Assembly: GCA_032871835.1 (NCBI GenBank)
Contig: CM065299.1
Coordinates: forward strand, 95,246,652-95,310,651
Source: Dipteronia dyeriana
Lineage: Eukaryota; Streptophyta; Magnoliopsida; Sapindales; Sapindaceae
Length of the DNA: 64,000 nucleotides
Reading direction: 5' to 3'
The position numbers and the translations under genes were made by a program. Of this stretch, positions 36,810 to 49,151 are shown piece after piece; position 1 is the stretch's first letter, and each line of letters starts with the position of its first letter. The notes beneath the pieces were generated by a model. It ran no database searches, had not been told where the DNA came from, and worked only from the letters and a program-made list of their open reading frames with translations.

Positions 36810-37897
36810 TTGTAAAGTTACTATATATGCAAACTATTCAAGACACGGTAACAAACTAAACCATTTGTATAATATAACAAACATAACCAAAGCATAACAA
36901 ACAATAGAGATTTGCATATGAAATTGATCAATATATTTATAAATGATAATAACTTAAAAAAGTTATTGATCCATAGATCTCATATGAAAACATAACCAAG
37001 ACAATGAACCTTGATCGGTTGGTATTTTGATGCATGGAAGAAGTTATTTTATTATTATTATTTTTTAAATTTGCTAGCAATTCATACCGTGAATTTGTGA
37101 TACATACAAAGATTGCAATGTCATGCATTACTTTAATTATTTTATTACTTTGTAAAATGTGCAAATTTCCATGCGGCTTTTCAATTGCACTTGTTTTTGA
37201 ACATTTTAAATCATAAAAAATTAAAACACCTGTAATATATACTGAAAATGTAAAGAGGAAAAAAAGGGTAAAAGACATTTTGACAAATGAATTTGTTTTT
37301 TTTTTTAACAAATACATACTTCGATTTGTTTGTTGCTAAGAAAATTTTATCAACTACTGTACCGATCGGTCAATCTCAAAGATCACACCTATAATTTCTA
37401 ATTATCATCCATGAAAAAACTGTTCTGGTGACTGATAATTTATTAGGAATACAAAAACAATACAACTAATTATCAAATTAACTTTTATTAAAAATTGCCG
37501 ACAATTTTTTATAGAGCCACATAACCCACCAACCTAATAGAGCCTTGAAACTTGATTTTGATTAGTTATCACTTTAAATAGTTCAACCCCATCAACAATC
37601 ATCAGATTTTAACTAATAAGCTAAAATTTACAGCACATGAAACAAACGACTCCTGACTTTATCTAGATGTAATTAATTTAAGTTAAAAGTCAGAATTTCT
37701 TACTTTTTATTTTAAAGTTTTTTTATATATATTCATAAGTTCAATTCAGACCCATTAAATTTTAAATAGAAAAAAAAAAAAAAAAACGACCCCTTAGATT
37801 TAATCGAATACATCTAGATTTAATAGAATTTTTTAAAGTTTGGATTGAATATATCAAAATATTAAAATCTTTTAAATTCCAATATGGAATGCAGCCT

Positions 37898-38211
37898 TAA
37901 TTGTTAAGGTCTTGTTAGCACCGAGCAGCATTGCTACACCGAGCAGCATTGCAGTTAGCATTCTTCAAAGATTCTCACAATGGCTCGCTTGGCTTAAATA
38001 CCTAACAATGCCCAAATAAACCGTGGGCCCAAACTTGAAGCCCAAACTTGAAGCCCAAACTAAAGTTGGGTTTCAATTTCAAACCGAATCAACCGAGTAA
38101 CCGAAACTCAATTGGGTCTAGAAAACGACGTCGTCTGGCAGTGTCAGTATCAAATTCCTCTAAAATCACACTATCTTGCTTTTCTTTTGCTCCCCTCAGA
38201 TTTTTACCTTA
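37898..38211. other. Unique DNA between two transposons
   Basis: Contains a 15-bp direct repeat CACCGAGCAGCATTG (two copies near 37920-37952) and a palindrome ACGACGTCGT near 38125. It was probably continuous with the ORMDL upstream region before the 38212 insertion. Confidence 0.45.
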
Positions 38212-39479
38212 GGGTGCGTTTGGTACGCGGGACGGGACGGGACAATTTTCTCTTGTTCCACGTTTGGCACTCTATTAGCGTGGGACGGAACGGGACGGGA
38301 CGGGACAAGGTGGGACAAAAACCATGAAAAATTGTCTCACCTCAGACCCTCGGCCAGACTTGTCCCATACATGGGACAAAGTCTGGAAAAGACATTTTTG
38401 CCCTCAAATATTGCAAAAATTACAACTATATATATTTTAAAACCCTATCAGTCTTCTCTCAATCTCCTTTGCTCTCGCCTTCTCTCAATCTCTCGCCTAC
38501 TCTCCTCTCTCAAATACGATAAAATGTTCTTCTCTCCAAACCGTCGCAACTCCTCGCCGATTGGTTTGCCGGCGTGCATATACACCGTCGAGCATGGCCG
38601 CGATCTTCCCACTGGAGAATCCCCACCACCGAGACAACACCCAAAACCCTTCCAAGAAATCAATGGTTGAATCTGGTAGGTTCTGGGTTCGATTGAAGCT
38701 GGGTTTTTGGTTCGATTGAAGCTGGGTTTTTGGTTCGATTGAAGCTGGGTTTGATGGTGAACGGTGGTGGTTTTTATGGTAGATGGTACTGGCTTAAAGA
38801 CCGAACGGTGGTTTGGTATCGACGATGATGGAGGGGTTTTTTCGATTTCTTTTCAAATTTTAGTTTGGTGTTGATCGTCGATGATGATGATGATGATTTG
38901 TGTCAAGCTTTTTTGATTGAAGAAAATGTTGTTCTAATTAGTTGAAAAACAAATTTGAGGAATGAAAATCGTATGAATTGGAGCAATTTTTCCAGATTTT
39001 GTATCTTCTCTGCTTTTTTCCATATTTTTTCTTTGTTTAATTCATTAAGAACATATTAATTATTAGGATGAATTTTATGGAATTGATTTGTTGGTTTTGT
39101 GTAAGAACATATTAATTGATTTAAGAAAATATTAATTGGTTTTGTGGAATCAATGTGTGGAATTAATTGATTTAAGAACATATTTTGGTTGTAGTTTAAT
39201 TAGTTTCATTGAAGAAAAATTGAAGAATCCAGATTTTGATCCAAATCTGAGAAGTTTTTTTTTAATAATAATTTGTTATAAACATTAGAAAGGGCATGAT
39301 GGATACTTTAGTCATTTGCACCTCTTGTCCCGTCTTATTCCAGCCATACCAAACGTATGACAATACAACTCACAGTTCTGTCATATACATTCCAAACACA
39401 ATACGGAACAACTGTCCCATCCCGTTCCATCCCGTTCTGTCCCACTCCGTCCCGTTCCATCTCCGTGCCAAACGCACCT
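38212..39479. mobile_element. Non-autonomous TIR element, 1268 bp, TTA TSD
   Basis: The ends GGGTGCGTTTGGTAC and GTGCCAAACGCACCT are inverted repeats, flanked by TTA on both sides (38209..38211 and 39480..39482), as in PIF/Harbinger elements. Subterminal inverted GGGACGGGAC and GTCCCGTTCC words repeat several times. Open frames inside (for example 38176..38670) show no transposase or known domain. It ends 284 bp before the ORMDL ATG. Confidence 0.75.
38686..38752 (+). repeat. Three 23-bp tandem repeats
   Basis: The unit starts GGTTCGATTGAAGCTGGG and repeats at 38686, 38709 and 38732, inside the TIR element. Confidence 0.85.
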
Positions 39480-39763
39480 TTAGTGGGTTGTAATTCTTAT
39501 CGCTGTAAGGCCTAATCAGTAATCAATAAATCTCACATCTTTCAATTTCGAAAATCACCATCACCATTGAAGCCATTTGGTCTGGATTCCGTTTTCGAAA
39601 ATTAAAAATCACCGTATCATTCCTTTCTCGTGTTAGATGGAAAGAAACCATAAAAAGAAACACCTTTGAAACAGAATCATCGATTCGAAGATATATATAG
39701 AGTAGAGAGGTTGATTAGGGTTACAAAACATAAAATTTATTGTTTTTTTTTTAAAATCGATAG

Positions 39764-42726
39764 ATGGCGAGTCTGTATGTGATGGCGACGCCACCGGCGG
39801 ATATGAATAGAAATACGGAGTGGTTTACGTATCCAGGCGTATGGACAACGTATATACTGATATTATTCTTCTCTTGGCTTATCGTTCTAGCTGTTCTCGC
39901 TTGTTCTCCTGGCATGGCCTGGACCGTTGTCAACATCGGTCATTTTCTCGTATGTTTCTGTTTTCTTCTATGTTTTCTGCTTTTTTCTTTATTTTTTGCA
40001 ATTAATTATTTGTTTGATGCTGATACTTAGGTTTTTGTTTTTCTTTTGCTTTGATTTGGTTTCTGTTGTAAACAACGTTGGTTATTGCTATTAGTGATTA
40101 GTGAAGAAGCTACTAATTGTTGTATGATTTGGATTATGTTATTTATTTTTTAAGTTGTTTTAGATTGAGAAAAGAAAATTAGATTATGAGCTTAATTAAG
40201 CAATTTTGATTTTTCTTACATACGAAATGTTAAATCGTTTAGAATTTTCAATCCTGAATCTATTCTGGTTACGTCTTGTGCAGATTATCTTATTTTTCAT
40301 TTTTAGTGTTTCTGTTTTTCAAATACATGATTAATATACTCTTAAGGTGAATCGAGACTCTTGGAGATTCAATTTTTTTTTTTTTTAGAATGGGGGTGTT
40401 CTGAGCTGTGTTTCACTTATATCTGCTTTTATTGAAGTGGCAGCTGGATTGCATACTCTTATTGGATAGAATTTATTTTGGCAAAGATTAATGTCCAATA
40501 TCGTGTTTATGAATCTTGCTTAGGTTCTATATTTTATCGATGGAGTGTTTTTCTGACAGCGACTTTACTTGACTATTACAAATCTGACCATTACTCAGTT
40601 AAATCTTTTGATGAAAATTATTTTTAGTAAGCTTTCATGGATTGATTAGCTTATAAAATGTTAGGAAATTACAACTTGTCATCATAAGAAGATGTCAAAA
40701 GGCAATTTTTGTCAACCACAGATTTTGGTCTTGCTAGTGTAAAGGATAGTTATTATTATTATTATTATTATTTTCAGAGTTTGCTATTAGAGGAGGGTAC
40801 CTGTTTAGTGTCCTTTTGTAGCAATTTGACTGGATTTCAACTGGGATTTGATTGAAATAAGGGGATTACAAATTTACAATCCATTATGATGGATAAATTT
40901 CAGAAATTTTGAAATCCCCTGTACTAATATTTAACATCACATATCAATAGAGGACTTAGGTGTTACCCTGTGGGTAATGGATGTTCATCGGGTGTGCCAC
41001 ATCCTCACTGTACATGCACCTAATGGGATGCCCAAAAAGGAGATCAATATTTTTGATTTGTCACTGCAATTTTCCCATTCTAATGTGTTATGTCAAATTT
41101 TTTAACAAATAAAGTTTGCATGTTGGCTTGTTGCAATATGTCCAATGGTGATGCAGGTTAATCTGTGTTAGTACTTGATACATGCCAAGAGAATTTGGTA
41201 TGTTGATGTTTGACCGTTATCTGAGAATCAACGTTGGGATTTGATTATTTCGCAATTATATGCATTTAATGCATTTCCGTCAAGTAGTTTGTTAATAAGT
41301 CTTTGAGATATGGGATTTGATGAACTTGACATTAAGAAAAATAAATGCACCAGATACTGCATTTTGGTGTAATTTAACCCGAACTTCTCTGTGTGATACC
41401 GCTTGGGTTAATAGTTGTATCTCTATATCAATATCCAGACTCTGCTTATATATTTCAAGTGGAGGGTGCGTTGGTTTCTATCATTTCTAAATTTACACAA
41501 AAGCCATTAGATAGTGCAGACTGAAAGTAAAAGGTAGTATCCGTTATTGGTGGGATCTGGTACTGTTTCGGTAGAAAGAGAAGGTAGAAGGGATAAATGA
41601 GTGATTTTCCTATGCTCTAATGTCATAGTGATAGATGTAGCTGATTAATTGAGTAAACAGCCATTATCTTTCCATTTTTGTTAATGAATGATTTACCTGC
41701 CTCGAGTCGTTATCAAGCTAATTAATATGTAACATTCTCCTTTTTTCTCTGATCGGTGTAGCGTGTGTGGATGTTGATTAAAATCCAGTTGTTATGAGAA
41801 CCATCTAGTGTAAAAAAAAATTATTAGGCTTAAATTATACGTTCATCTTCTTGCCTTTATTATTTATTAGTTTCGAAACTATCTTAAATTTGCCTCCTAT
41901 CTTTGTGAATTATGATTGACAAGAATGCTTCTCCTCCAGATCACTTATCACTTCTTTCACTGGAAGAAAGGTACCCCCTTTGCTGAAGACCAGGGCATCT
42001 ATAACGGATTGACTTGGTGGGAGCAGGTAGACAGTGGAAAACAGCTTACACGCAATAGGAAGTTCTTAACTGTTGTACCTTTGGTGCTGTAAGTTTACTT
42101 GCAACACTAAACCTTCAAAATTCTTGCTAGTAAATATGTTGCAGTCTGCTGGGTTTTTACATTTTTAGCAGAATCTCTTTGCAGGATGTTGAATAAGGTG
42201 TGCACTGAGCTGCTTTATTGTATAAAATAAAATTATGATATCAATTTAATACTGGACATATCTATGACATTATTTGGTTGTTTCTGCCTTCTGGTCATTT
42301 TTGTGATTTCTTAGAGAAGTTACAAAAACATTCAGCTTAAATTTCCATTCTGCATAGATTGAGGTAGCATTCTTGGCCATGCTCATGTTATGCCCATTGC
42401 ATAGAATGAGTGCAGGATGTTGATGAATCTCTAGCCATTACATGATGTAGTTACTTAGTTCATAGAAAAAGTGTTACTGAAATGTATGAAAGCGTGGTCC
42501 TGTGTGAGATGATCTATACTGAACTTAAATTTAGGTCGTGATCCAGTAGACTTGAAAACCATACTCACCCCTTTTTTTTCGCAACAGGTACTTGATAGCC
42601 TCTCACACAACTGACTATCAACATCCAATGCTCTTCTTCAACACTCTTGCAGTGCTTGTGCTTGTTATTGCCAAGTTCCCCAATATGCACAAGGTCAGGA
42701 TTTTCGGGATCAATGCAGACAAGTAA
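39764..42726 (+). CDS. ORMDL family protein (ORM1-like, sphingolipid regulator)
   Basis: Three exons: 39764..39949, 41940..42088 and 42588..42726, GT-AG throughout, giving 157 residues, the family length. ORMDL hallmarks: NTEWFTYPGVWTTYILILFF, the hydrophobic FFSWLIVLAVLACSPGMAWT, HFFHWKKGTPFAEDQGIYNG, LTWWEQVDSGKQLTRNRKFL and the tail PNMHKVRIFGINADK. ORMDL proteins sit in the ER membrane, bind serine palmitoyltransferase and restrain sphingolipid synthesis when ceramide is plentiful. The ATG at 39764 (MASLYVMATPPADMN) matches the usual plant start; a second ATG six codons later is less likely. TTAGGGTT (reverse telo-box) lies in the leader at 39715. Intron 1 is about 2 kb. Confidence 0.96.
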
Positions 42727-43648
42727 AGAGGTCACTGCGGTGAAGATCGTCTGGTTTACATGCTTAAGAGCAACCGAACCTGCTGCTGTTCTGCTTAAAG
42801 GTTACAATACATCACTGTATAGAAGACACAATGAAAATGATATATTTGAAAATGTATGTTTATTGTGCTGACTGTTTTGACAAGCTGTCACTTAGATAAT
42901 GAAAGGAATAAGTGTATCTGGGACATCTCTGTACAGTAGACAAATTTTATATATGTGGGTGCTTATCAGATTATCACACATTTTTAATGCGCTTGTATAC
43001 TTGATCTTCGTTGGCCTGTAATCTTGATTTCTGCCCATTAATGAAAAAATGTATCAGGACATTACGTTACTTGGATTACTATATTACATCTAAATGCACA
43101 TTAGAAGTTGTAATTATGAATGATGGTCCGTCATGTTTTGTTGGCGACTTGGTTACCATATGCTAGTTAGAGAGAAATAGTAAGAAGTGAGATCGGTTGT
43201 AGACTTGTGTGATTCGAATGATAAATCTTTGTAGAAAGTAGAAACTAGAGTTGGCCAGTTGGGGTTGTGTGACATTCAAAATTTTCAAATGCAAAGTGCA
43301 ATGGACCGAGAAAAGTGTGTGGATGGATATCTTTCCCTAAATTTGAGAGTTACGTTTTGGCCAAAACAACTATGAATAAACTATTTTTTACATTCTGGGA
43401 CAAAACAACTATGAATAAACTATTTTTTGTTTTTTATCAAAGTTCCGTTTTAAAATGATATAATATAAAGTTCAAATTATAATAATTATAATATAAGATA
43501 AGGTTCCTCTAGTGATAAACAGGACAACAGGTACCACACGATGTACAACAGGTACCACACGATGTGGAGGGACACTAGTATAATACTTTAAAATACATAC
43601 ATATATATATATATATTGGTGAAAGAAAAAGTGAATGTTTTGTTTTTA
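42727..43648. other. ORMDL 3' region and intergenic DNA
   Basis: No gene. A perfect short duplication (ACAACAGGTACCACACGATGT, split in two copies near 43530 and 43548) and an (AT)n run near 43600 are present. Confidence 0.4.
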
Positions 43649-44947
43649 GGGATATTATTAATTCCCCCGACGTTTCAATCAACATCGTTTTACCCTCTCA
43701 GTTTTTAGAAATTTTCATTTTCCCCCTTACTGTCTATCAGCTGTTAAAAAAGTTAGTGTCTAATATACACAGTGAGCAGAAAGATGAAAATACCCTTATC
43801 ATTAAAAATTTTAATTTTACTATATATTAAAAAAAATAACAGAAATGAAAAAAAATAAAAAATTATAAAGAATCTGATGGAGATCCACAACTAAATCCAC
43901 CAAATCAACACCACCACCACCTCCAAACCACAACCAAATCCACACCACCACCACTAAATCACACCTGATTCACAAACAAACACCAAACCACCATCTCTCT
44001 CACACAAAACCCCAAGATTAGGTTCAATTTCGATTTTTGGTGGTTTCAGTGGCGATTTTTGTGGGGGTTTCGTTAACGATTTCAGTTGGGGTTTTTAGGA
44101 GGTTTCGTTGGCGATTTTTGGGTGGGGTTTGGTGGCGACTTCAGGGAGGTTTCTAGGTGATTGATGGTGGGTTTATGGTGCTTTCTGGATGGGATTGGTG
44201 TATGAGAGATTTTTGGGTTTGATGGTGGGAGAGGTTTTTTATTTGGTTTGATTATGGTGTTTCTGGGTTGGATTTCGGGGTTTCTAGGTTCGTTTTTGTG
44301 GCTGAAGGTTTTTGGATTTGTTTTGACGGCTGAGGGATGTTGGGTTCGTCAACGGCGACATCTGGGGGGTTTGTTGGTTGTAGCGATGAGGATTTCTAGG
44401 TTCATTTTGGTAGTGGTTGAGAGCTTTTGAGTTTTAGTTTTGTTTCTGATGGTTGTGGGATGATGAAGATGATGATGGTGATGGTCAATGATGATGGGTG
44501 ATGGTCGATGCTGATGAAGATGGAACGGGCTGCTAGGGTTTTGGTTGAATGTGGAATTGTTGATGATGAACAACATATTAATTTCTAATTTTTAACAAGT
44601 TTAACATTCAATTTCTAATTTTTAACTTGATTTTTTTTAATATCAATTTTTTGAGTTTGGTTGTGAAAGTGATGACCGATGATGATGATATAGAGATAGG
44701 TATATGTATAGAGATGGGTGGTGGTGATTGTTTCGAAGAGAGAGAAAGATTTTTTTAATTTTTATTTGATTATTTATTTATTTTTTCTAGAGCATGTTAT
44801 TGAAGCACCAAATTGCCCTCCAAAATTAATGTCCATAACACCTTTTTAACGTCTAATAGACAGTAGGAGGGAAACTAGAGATTTCTAAAAACTGAGGGGG
44901 TAAAGCGATGTTGATTAAAACGCTAGGGGGCAAATTAATAATATCCC
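43649..44947. mobile_element. Mutator-like TIR element, 1299 bp, near-perfect 9-bp TSD
   Basis: The ends are inverted repeats about 110 bp long: left GGGATATTATTAATTCCCCC, and right (reverse complement) GGGATATTATTAATTTGCCC, continuing similarly through TCAGTTTTTAGAAAT and TACTGTCTAT. Flanks are TTGTTTTTA (43640..43648) and TTGTTTTTG (44948..44956), 8 of 9 identical, as for Mutator-like elements. The inside is CCA/GGTTT-rich without a transposase. It ends 251 bp before the dioxygenase ATG. Confidence 0.8.
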
Positions 44948-45522
44948 TTGTTTTTGTAACTCTTCCGCGTGGCACTATTCCATTGGCCTGTCTCACCACC
45001 AAGAGACGGGACCCATGGAACTTTCTCATATCATGGACACCACCCGTCGGTGCATATCATAAATAAAAGTATGGCACTATGGCAATAATTGAGAGCTATG
45101 TTTATCTTCTTTTTCTTGATGTAAATCAGCCACAAGAGATTGGAGATAATAGAAATTAAAGAGAGAAAGGCAATTGATTATCTGGAAGCTAAGAATCAAT
45201 GGAAACAAAAGAAATGTCGGTTGATCATACAACTCTGGCATTTCCTTTTGTTCAGGAGTTGGCAAAGATGCCATTGACAAGTGTTCCACCACGTTATGTG
45301 CATCCTGATCAAGACCCTCCCATCATATCTCTTGACTCTTCTTCACCACAAGTCCCCATCATCGATATGCAAAGATTACTCTCTGAAGATTTCATGGACT
45401 CGGAGCTTCGAAAGTTGGACCAAGCATGTAGAGAATGGGGTTTTTTCCAGGTTTGTTTTAGTCCCATTCAAGGTTTAATTTGTTTTATAGAACTTGTATG
45501 CAATTAGTTAAGAATATTAAGA

Positions 45523-45528
<6 letters not shown>

Positions 45529-45577
<49 letters not shown>
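45529..45577 (+). repeat. (AT)24 microsatellite next to a splice acceptor
   Basis: It occupies a third of intron 1 of the dioxygenase and ends 7 bp before the AG, displacing any pyrimidine tract (ATACATGCAG is the acceptor). Confidence 0.95.
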
Positions 45578-45580
<3 letters not shown>

Positions 45581-46463
45581 GCAGTTGATAAACCATGAAG
45601 TGAGCAGTAGCCTGCTGGAAAAAGTGAAATTAGAGACTGAAAAGTTCTTCAATCTGCCAATGGAAGAGAAGAGAAAGTACGGACAACTTGAAGGAGAAGT
45701 GGTCCATGTGGAGGGATATGGGAACGTGTTTGTTGGGTCTGAGGATTCGAAACTTCATTGGTGAGAGAGTCTTTATTTCACTATTTCCCCACCTCATTTG
45801 AGGAAACCACAACTTTTTTCCAACCTCCCTCCCTCCTTCAGGTTCTCTCTTTCCCTCTCTCTCAATAATTTCACAGATTTATTTGAGTTTAGAAATTTAG
45901 CTTATTAGATTAGGTTTGGATTAGTTTATAAATGACCAAATTGATTAACTAATTGTATGGCCAAACTAACAGATGTCCACAGCTATCAAAAGACAAAAGA
46001 TATGCGAAACTCTAATATTTTGTTTGAAAATTTTAGGAAAAAAATAAGACCATGATTTTTATCAGCTACGTCGATTAAAGGTTGATTTGGTGATCAATGG
46101 CGTAACAGATAACAAATCACCTAATCTATCATTTGGAAAAATTTTGAGCAAGAGGGGAAACAATTGTATGATAAAAAATAGTGTACAAATTATTAAATTA
46201 ACTCATAATTAGCCCATATGTTTTCATAAAGGGTCATACTATATCAACTTTAAATTTTTACGTTAATTTGTGACTTCAACATCTATTCATCTATCCATTT
46301 TCGCTCAATCCAATGGTGGAAAAAGTAAATGAATTAAAGATTAATGACAACCCTTTGATTGAATGGAAATGAATGGATGGATAGATGATGAAGTTACAAA
46401 TTAAAGTCAAAATTTGAAGTTGATATAACTTGACCATTTGGTAAAATACTTTACGAAAAGAGT

Positions 46464-46920
46464 AGGACCATCTTCAATGCATATGTCAATGTCAATACTA
46501 AATTTGACATAAAAAATAGTAAAATACTATATTTGGCACATCATTTTAGTATTGTACTCCGATGTATAATTCCATTTCAAATGTTTTTTTTGATTTTTTT
46601 ATTATTTAAAATTATAGAAATCAACAAATATAATTAATATATTCAATTTATATAATATTTTTATTGTTTAAAATTATAAAAGTCAACAATTAATGCATTC
46701 AATGTAATTATACAAAAGTATTTTTATAATTAAAAAAGTAACATTTATTGTTATGTCAAATTTAACATATGTTATTCTTTGTATCAAATTTGACACAAAT
46801 AATAGCATATGTCAAATTTGGCATAACATTTAGTATTGCATTAGATGATGTTTTTTTTTACTTTATAGTAAATTATAGTATTAGTATACTCAAATAGCAT
46901 TGCATTGGAGATGCTCTAAT
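46464..46920. mobile_element. Possible MITE in dioxygenase intron 2
   Basis: Left CCATCTTCAATGCATATG and right (reverse complement) GCATCTCCAATGCAATGC are imperfect inverted repeats; AATTTGACATA words recur in both halves. The GCATCTCCAATG end is common in plant MITEs. No target duplication defined. Confidence 0.4.
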
Positions 46921-48028
46921 GCTAAGCTTTCCAAATTTTTTTCCTAAATTTATTCCCAAATGGTATTGGCACGTGAGGTGTCAACATCTTATAAATCATG
47001 AAATTATGTAGTGAGTAATGTGATGTTGACACCTCATGTGCCTACACCGTTTGGGAAAAATGTTGAGAAGTCTAGCATTACTCTTACGAAAAACAGATTT
47101 GATATAACTAATAGGGTCCTTTAAATTTAGGGAAGATTTTCCATATTAGATAAATTGATCCCTCTAATTTCAATAATGGTCGGTCAACTCTCTTAAACCC
47201 AAAAAATGGGCCATTTTGCCACCATCTTGATGATTATTTCCATATTACGACATCTTAATTTTTTTTTAGTTGTCCATTTGAAATCCTATAAATAAAAAAT
47301 AAATTGACATCATATAAATGCAGAGAGGCAGTGGAAGCTTACTCGGCTGATTTGACAAATATTATGGCCGAAATTCTGAGGCAAATTAGAAAAAAGCTAA
47401 GAATGGATGAAACTGATATGACAATATTGTTAGAGGGAAAGCAAGCGATGGGCTTTAATTACTATCCGCCATGTCCACAACCAGAACAGGTCATTGGTCT
47501 CCCTCCTCATTCTGATTTTGGTGTCATCACCTTCCTCTTTGAGGTCAATAATGTACAAGGCCTCCAGATAAAGAAGGATGGATTATGGATTCCTGTTAAA
47601 TCTCTTCCTAATGCTTTTATAATCAACATTGGGGACACTCTCGAGGTATATGTACTAGTGAATTTTCATTTTTTTCTTTCTATTATTTGGTAGCAATGGA
47701 CTCATTATTAGCGAAATGGATACAAATATGTAACTAGAAAAACTTGATGATGTTGCAGATATTGACAAATGGAGCATACCGCAGCATCGAACATAGAGTA
47801 ACAGTTAACTCCTTAAAAGAGAGAATGTCTATTGCCACATTTTACAACCCCAAAATGGATGGAGAAATCGCCCCAGCACCAAGCCTTGTGACCCCAGAAA
47901 CTCCAGCAATGTTCAAAAGAATAGGAGTTGCAGACTATACCAAAGGACTATTTAAGAATACAAAAATTGATGGAAAAGCACACCTTGATGCCATGAGGAT
48001 CCAAAATGAACAAGGCAGGAGCAACTGA

Positions 48029-48247
48029 GTACAAGATATGATGATACGTCAATAATATGTACAATAATTATGTTAACGTGTGCTCTTAGACCGTTTAGCA
48101 GTCGAAGAAAATACAACTTTTATATAGATTCTGATGTCTTTATTTAGAACATAAAAAGTTTATTCTTGATGTTGAAAGTATTAAGATTTAGAGAAGCCAA
48201 CTATGATGAAAACCGAATTTTGTTTTACTATTTTTCATCACTTCACA
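48029..48247. other. 3' region of the dioxygenase gene
   Basis: AT-rich 3' flank; nothing else is seen before the duplicated segment starts. Confidence 0.4.
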
Positions 48248-48548
48248 AAGAACAGAGTACAATATACACCTGCACAAGTTTGCTCGTAACTTGATCAAAG
48301 GTAATGATAATTATCTAGAAAATTTGAGGCAATTTTATCTCGAATGAAATGTAAGTCAAGCTCAAATGATTGGTCCTTCCATGAGAGATCAGATTGTGAG
48401 CTAATGAGTATACACCTATATTGTCACATCAAAAGCTTAACAATTTACTACATTACAATTTTTTTTTATAAAGTGCTACATCTATTACAGTAGAATTATC
48501 AAAATCTGTTAAGAATATATAGTACATATGCAGTCCAGATATACGTAC
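48248..48548 (+). repeat. Duplicated segment, copy 1
   Basis: This 300-bp stretch (AGAACAGAGTAC ... CCAGATATACGTAC) matches 49001..49151 plus 63735..63930, once the copia elements are removed. Long near-identical runs include GGCAATTTTATCTCGAATGA and AAGCTTAACAATTTACTACA. Confidence 0.85.
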
Positions 48549-49000
48549 GATCAGGCCCAACCCTAGGTGGTCGTCTCGGAGTCCAGTGAGACGAACACCT
48601 AGGACACCCGATCCGTAAAGGTTCCTAAAGTTACGAAAAAAATGATTTTAGATATATAACCTTTATACGAACTTAAACTAACATATCCATAAAAATGAGT
48701 TTAAAAAAATCCAACTGAACATCTAATTTTTTCAAACTAATAAACCTATAAAATGAGTTTAAAATAGGCCCATAAATTATAAAACTCAATTATTAGAGTG
48801 TGTTGAATACTTCAATCATAATCTCAACAATAATTATATTTTCTATATTAAAAAAAAGAAAACAATGGTATAAAACTCATATTATATTGATATTTATAAG
48901 TATTTAATAGTGAAAAAAAATCTAGTAAACATACATAAAATATTGAAGGTCTCATTTTTTGTACTTTGTCACGGGTCCCGAAAATCTCAGGACCGGCCAT
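48549..49000. repeat. Repeat segment between the duplicated copies
   Basis: The left side has CAGGCCCAACCCTAGG and the right side reads, reverse complement, GGCCGGTCCTGAGATTTTCG, a repeat-like phrase. The ends are weakly inverted (GGCCnnnCCTnAG), but no target duplication is clear; an old TIR element is possible. Confidence 0.35.
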
Positions 49001-49151
49001 AAGAATAGAGTACATTTATACCTACACAAGTGTGCTCGTAACTTTATCAAAGGTAATGATCATTACATTTAATTGTAACTAGTTCTCTCAGATGAAATAT
49101 ATCTGATATCTAGAACAGTAGAGGCAATTTTATCTCGAATGAAATGCAAGT
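49001..49151 (+). repeat. Duplicated segment, copy 2 (left part)
   Basis: Counterpart of copy 1, with a short extra insertion (about 49062-49118). It is cut at 49151 by copia A; its last five bases CAAGT are the target duplication. Confidence 0.85.

Larger units (their letters stand above)
32191..37897 (-). mobile_element. PIF/Harbinger transposon, full length, 5.7 kb
   Basis: The ends are GGGGTGTATTCAATTAG and ATGGAATGCAGCCT (imperfect inverted repeats), flanked by TAA on both sides (32188..32190 and 37898..37900), the 3-bp duplication of this superfamily. It holds the two standard genes on the minus strand: a Myb/SANT-like ORF1 (36809..35721) and a DDE transposase (35313..33309). The left subterminal DNA has short ACATTTAAAG repeats. 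Both genes carry nonsense codons, so it is probably no longer autonomous. Confidence 0.85.
45199..48028 (+). pseudogene. 2-oxoglutarate/Fe(II) dioxygenase (SRG1-like) with one in-frame TGA
   Basis: Four exons: 45199..45450, 45585..45841, 47324..47645 and 47759..48028, GT-AG and in phase, for 366 codons. The N-terminal DIOX_N part has VPPRYVHPDQ, VPIIDMQRLL and REWGFFQLINHEV. The catalytic core has GFNYYPPCPQPEQVIGLPPH, the iron ligands H232, D234 (HSD) and H289 (IEHRV), and the 2-oxoglutarate pair R299/S301 (RMS). All active-site residues survive. Codon 144 is TGA (45762..45764) where relatives have Ala after the conserved Trp; the following HLRKPQLF and SFR fit the family with no length change, so this is a point nonsense, not a shifted exon. 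Product would stop at 143 residues. It could be a recent pseudogene, a null allele or an error. Family members act on diverse plant metabolites. Confidence 0.9.

Noticed and set aside
38176..38670. 164-codon open frame crossing a transposon end
   Set aside because: It starts outside the TIR element, runs across its boundary and has no recognisable domain.
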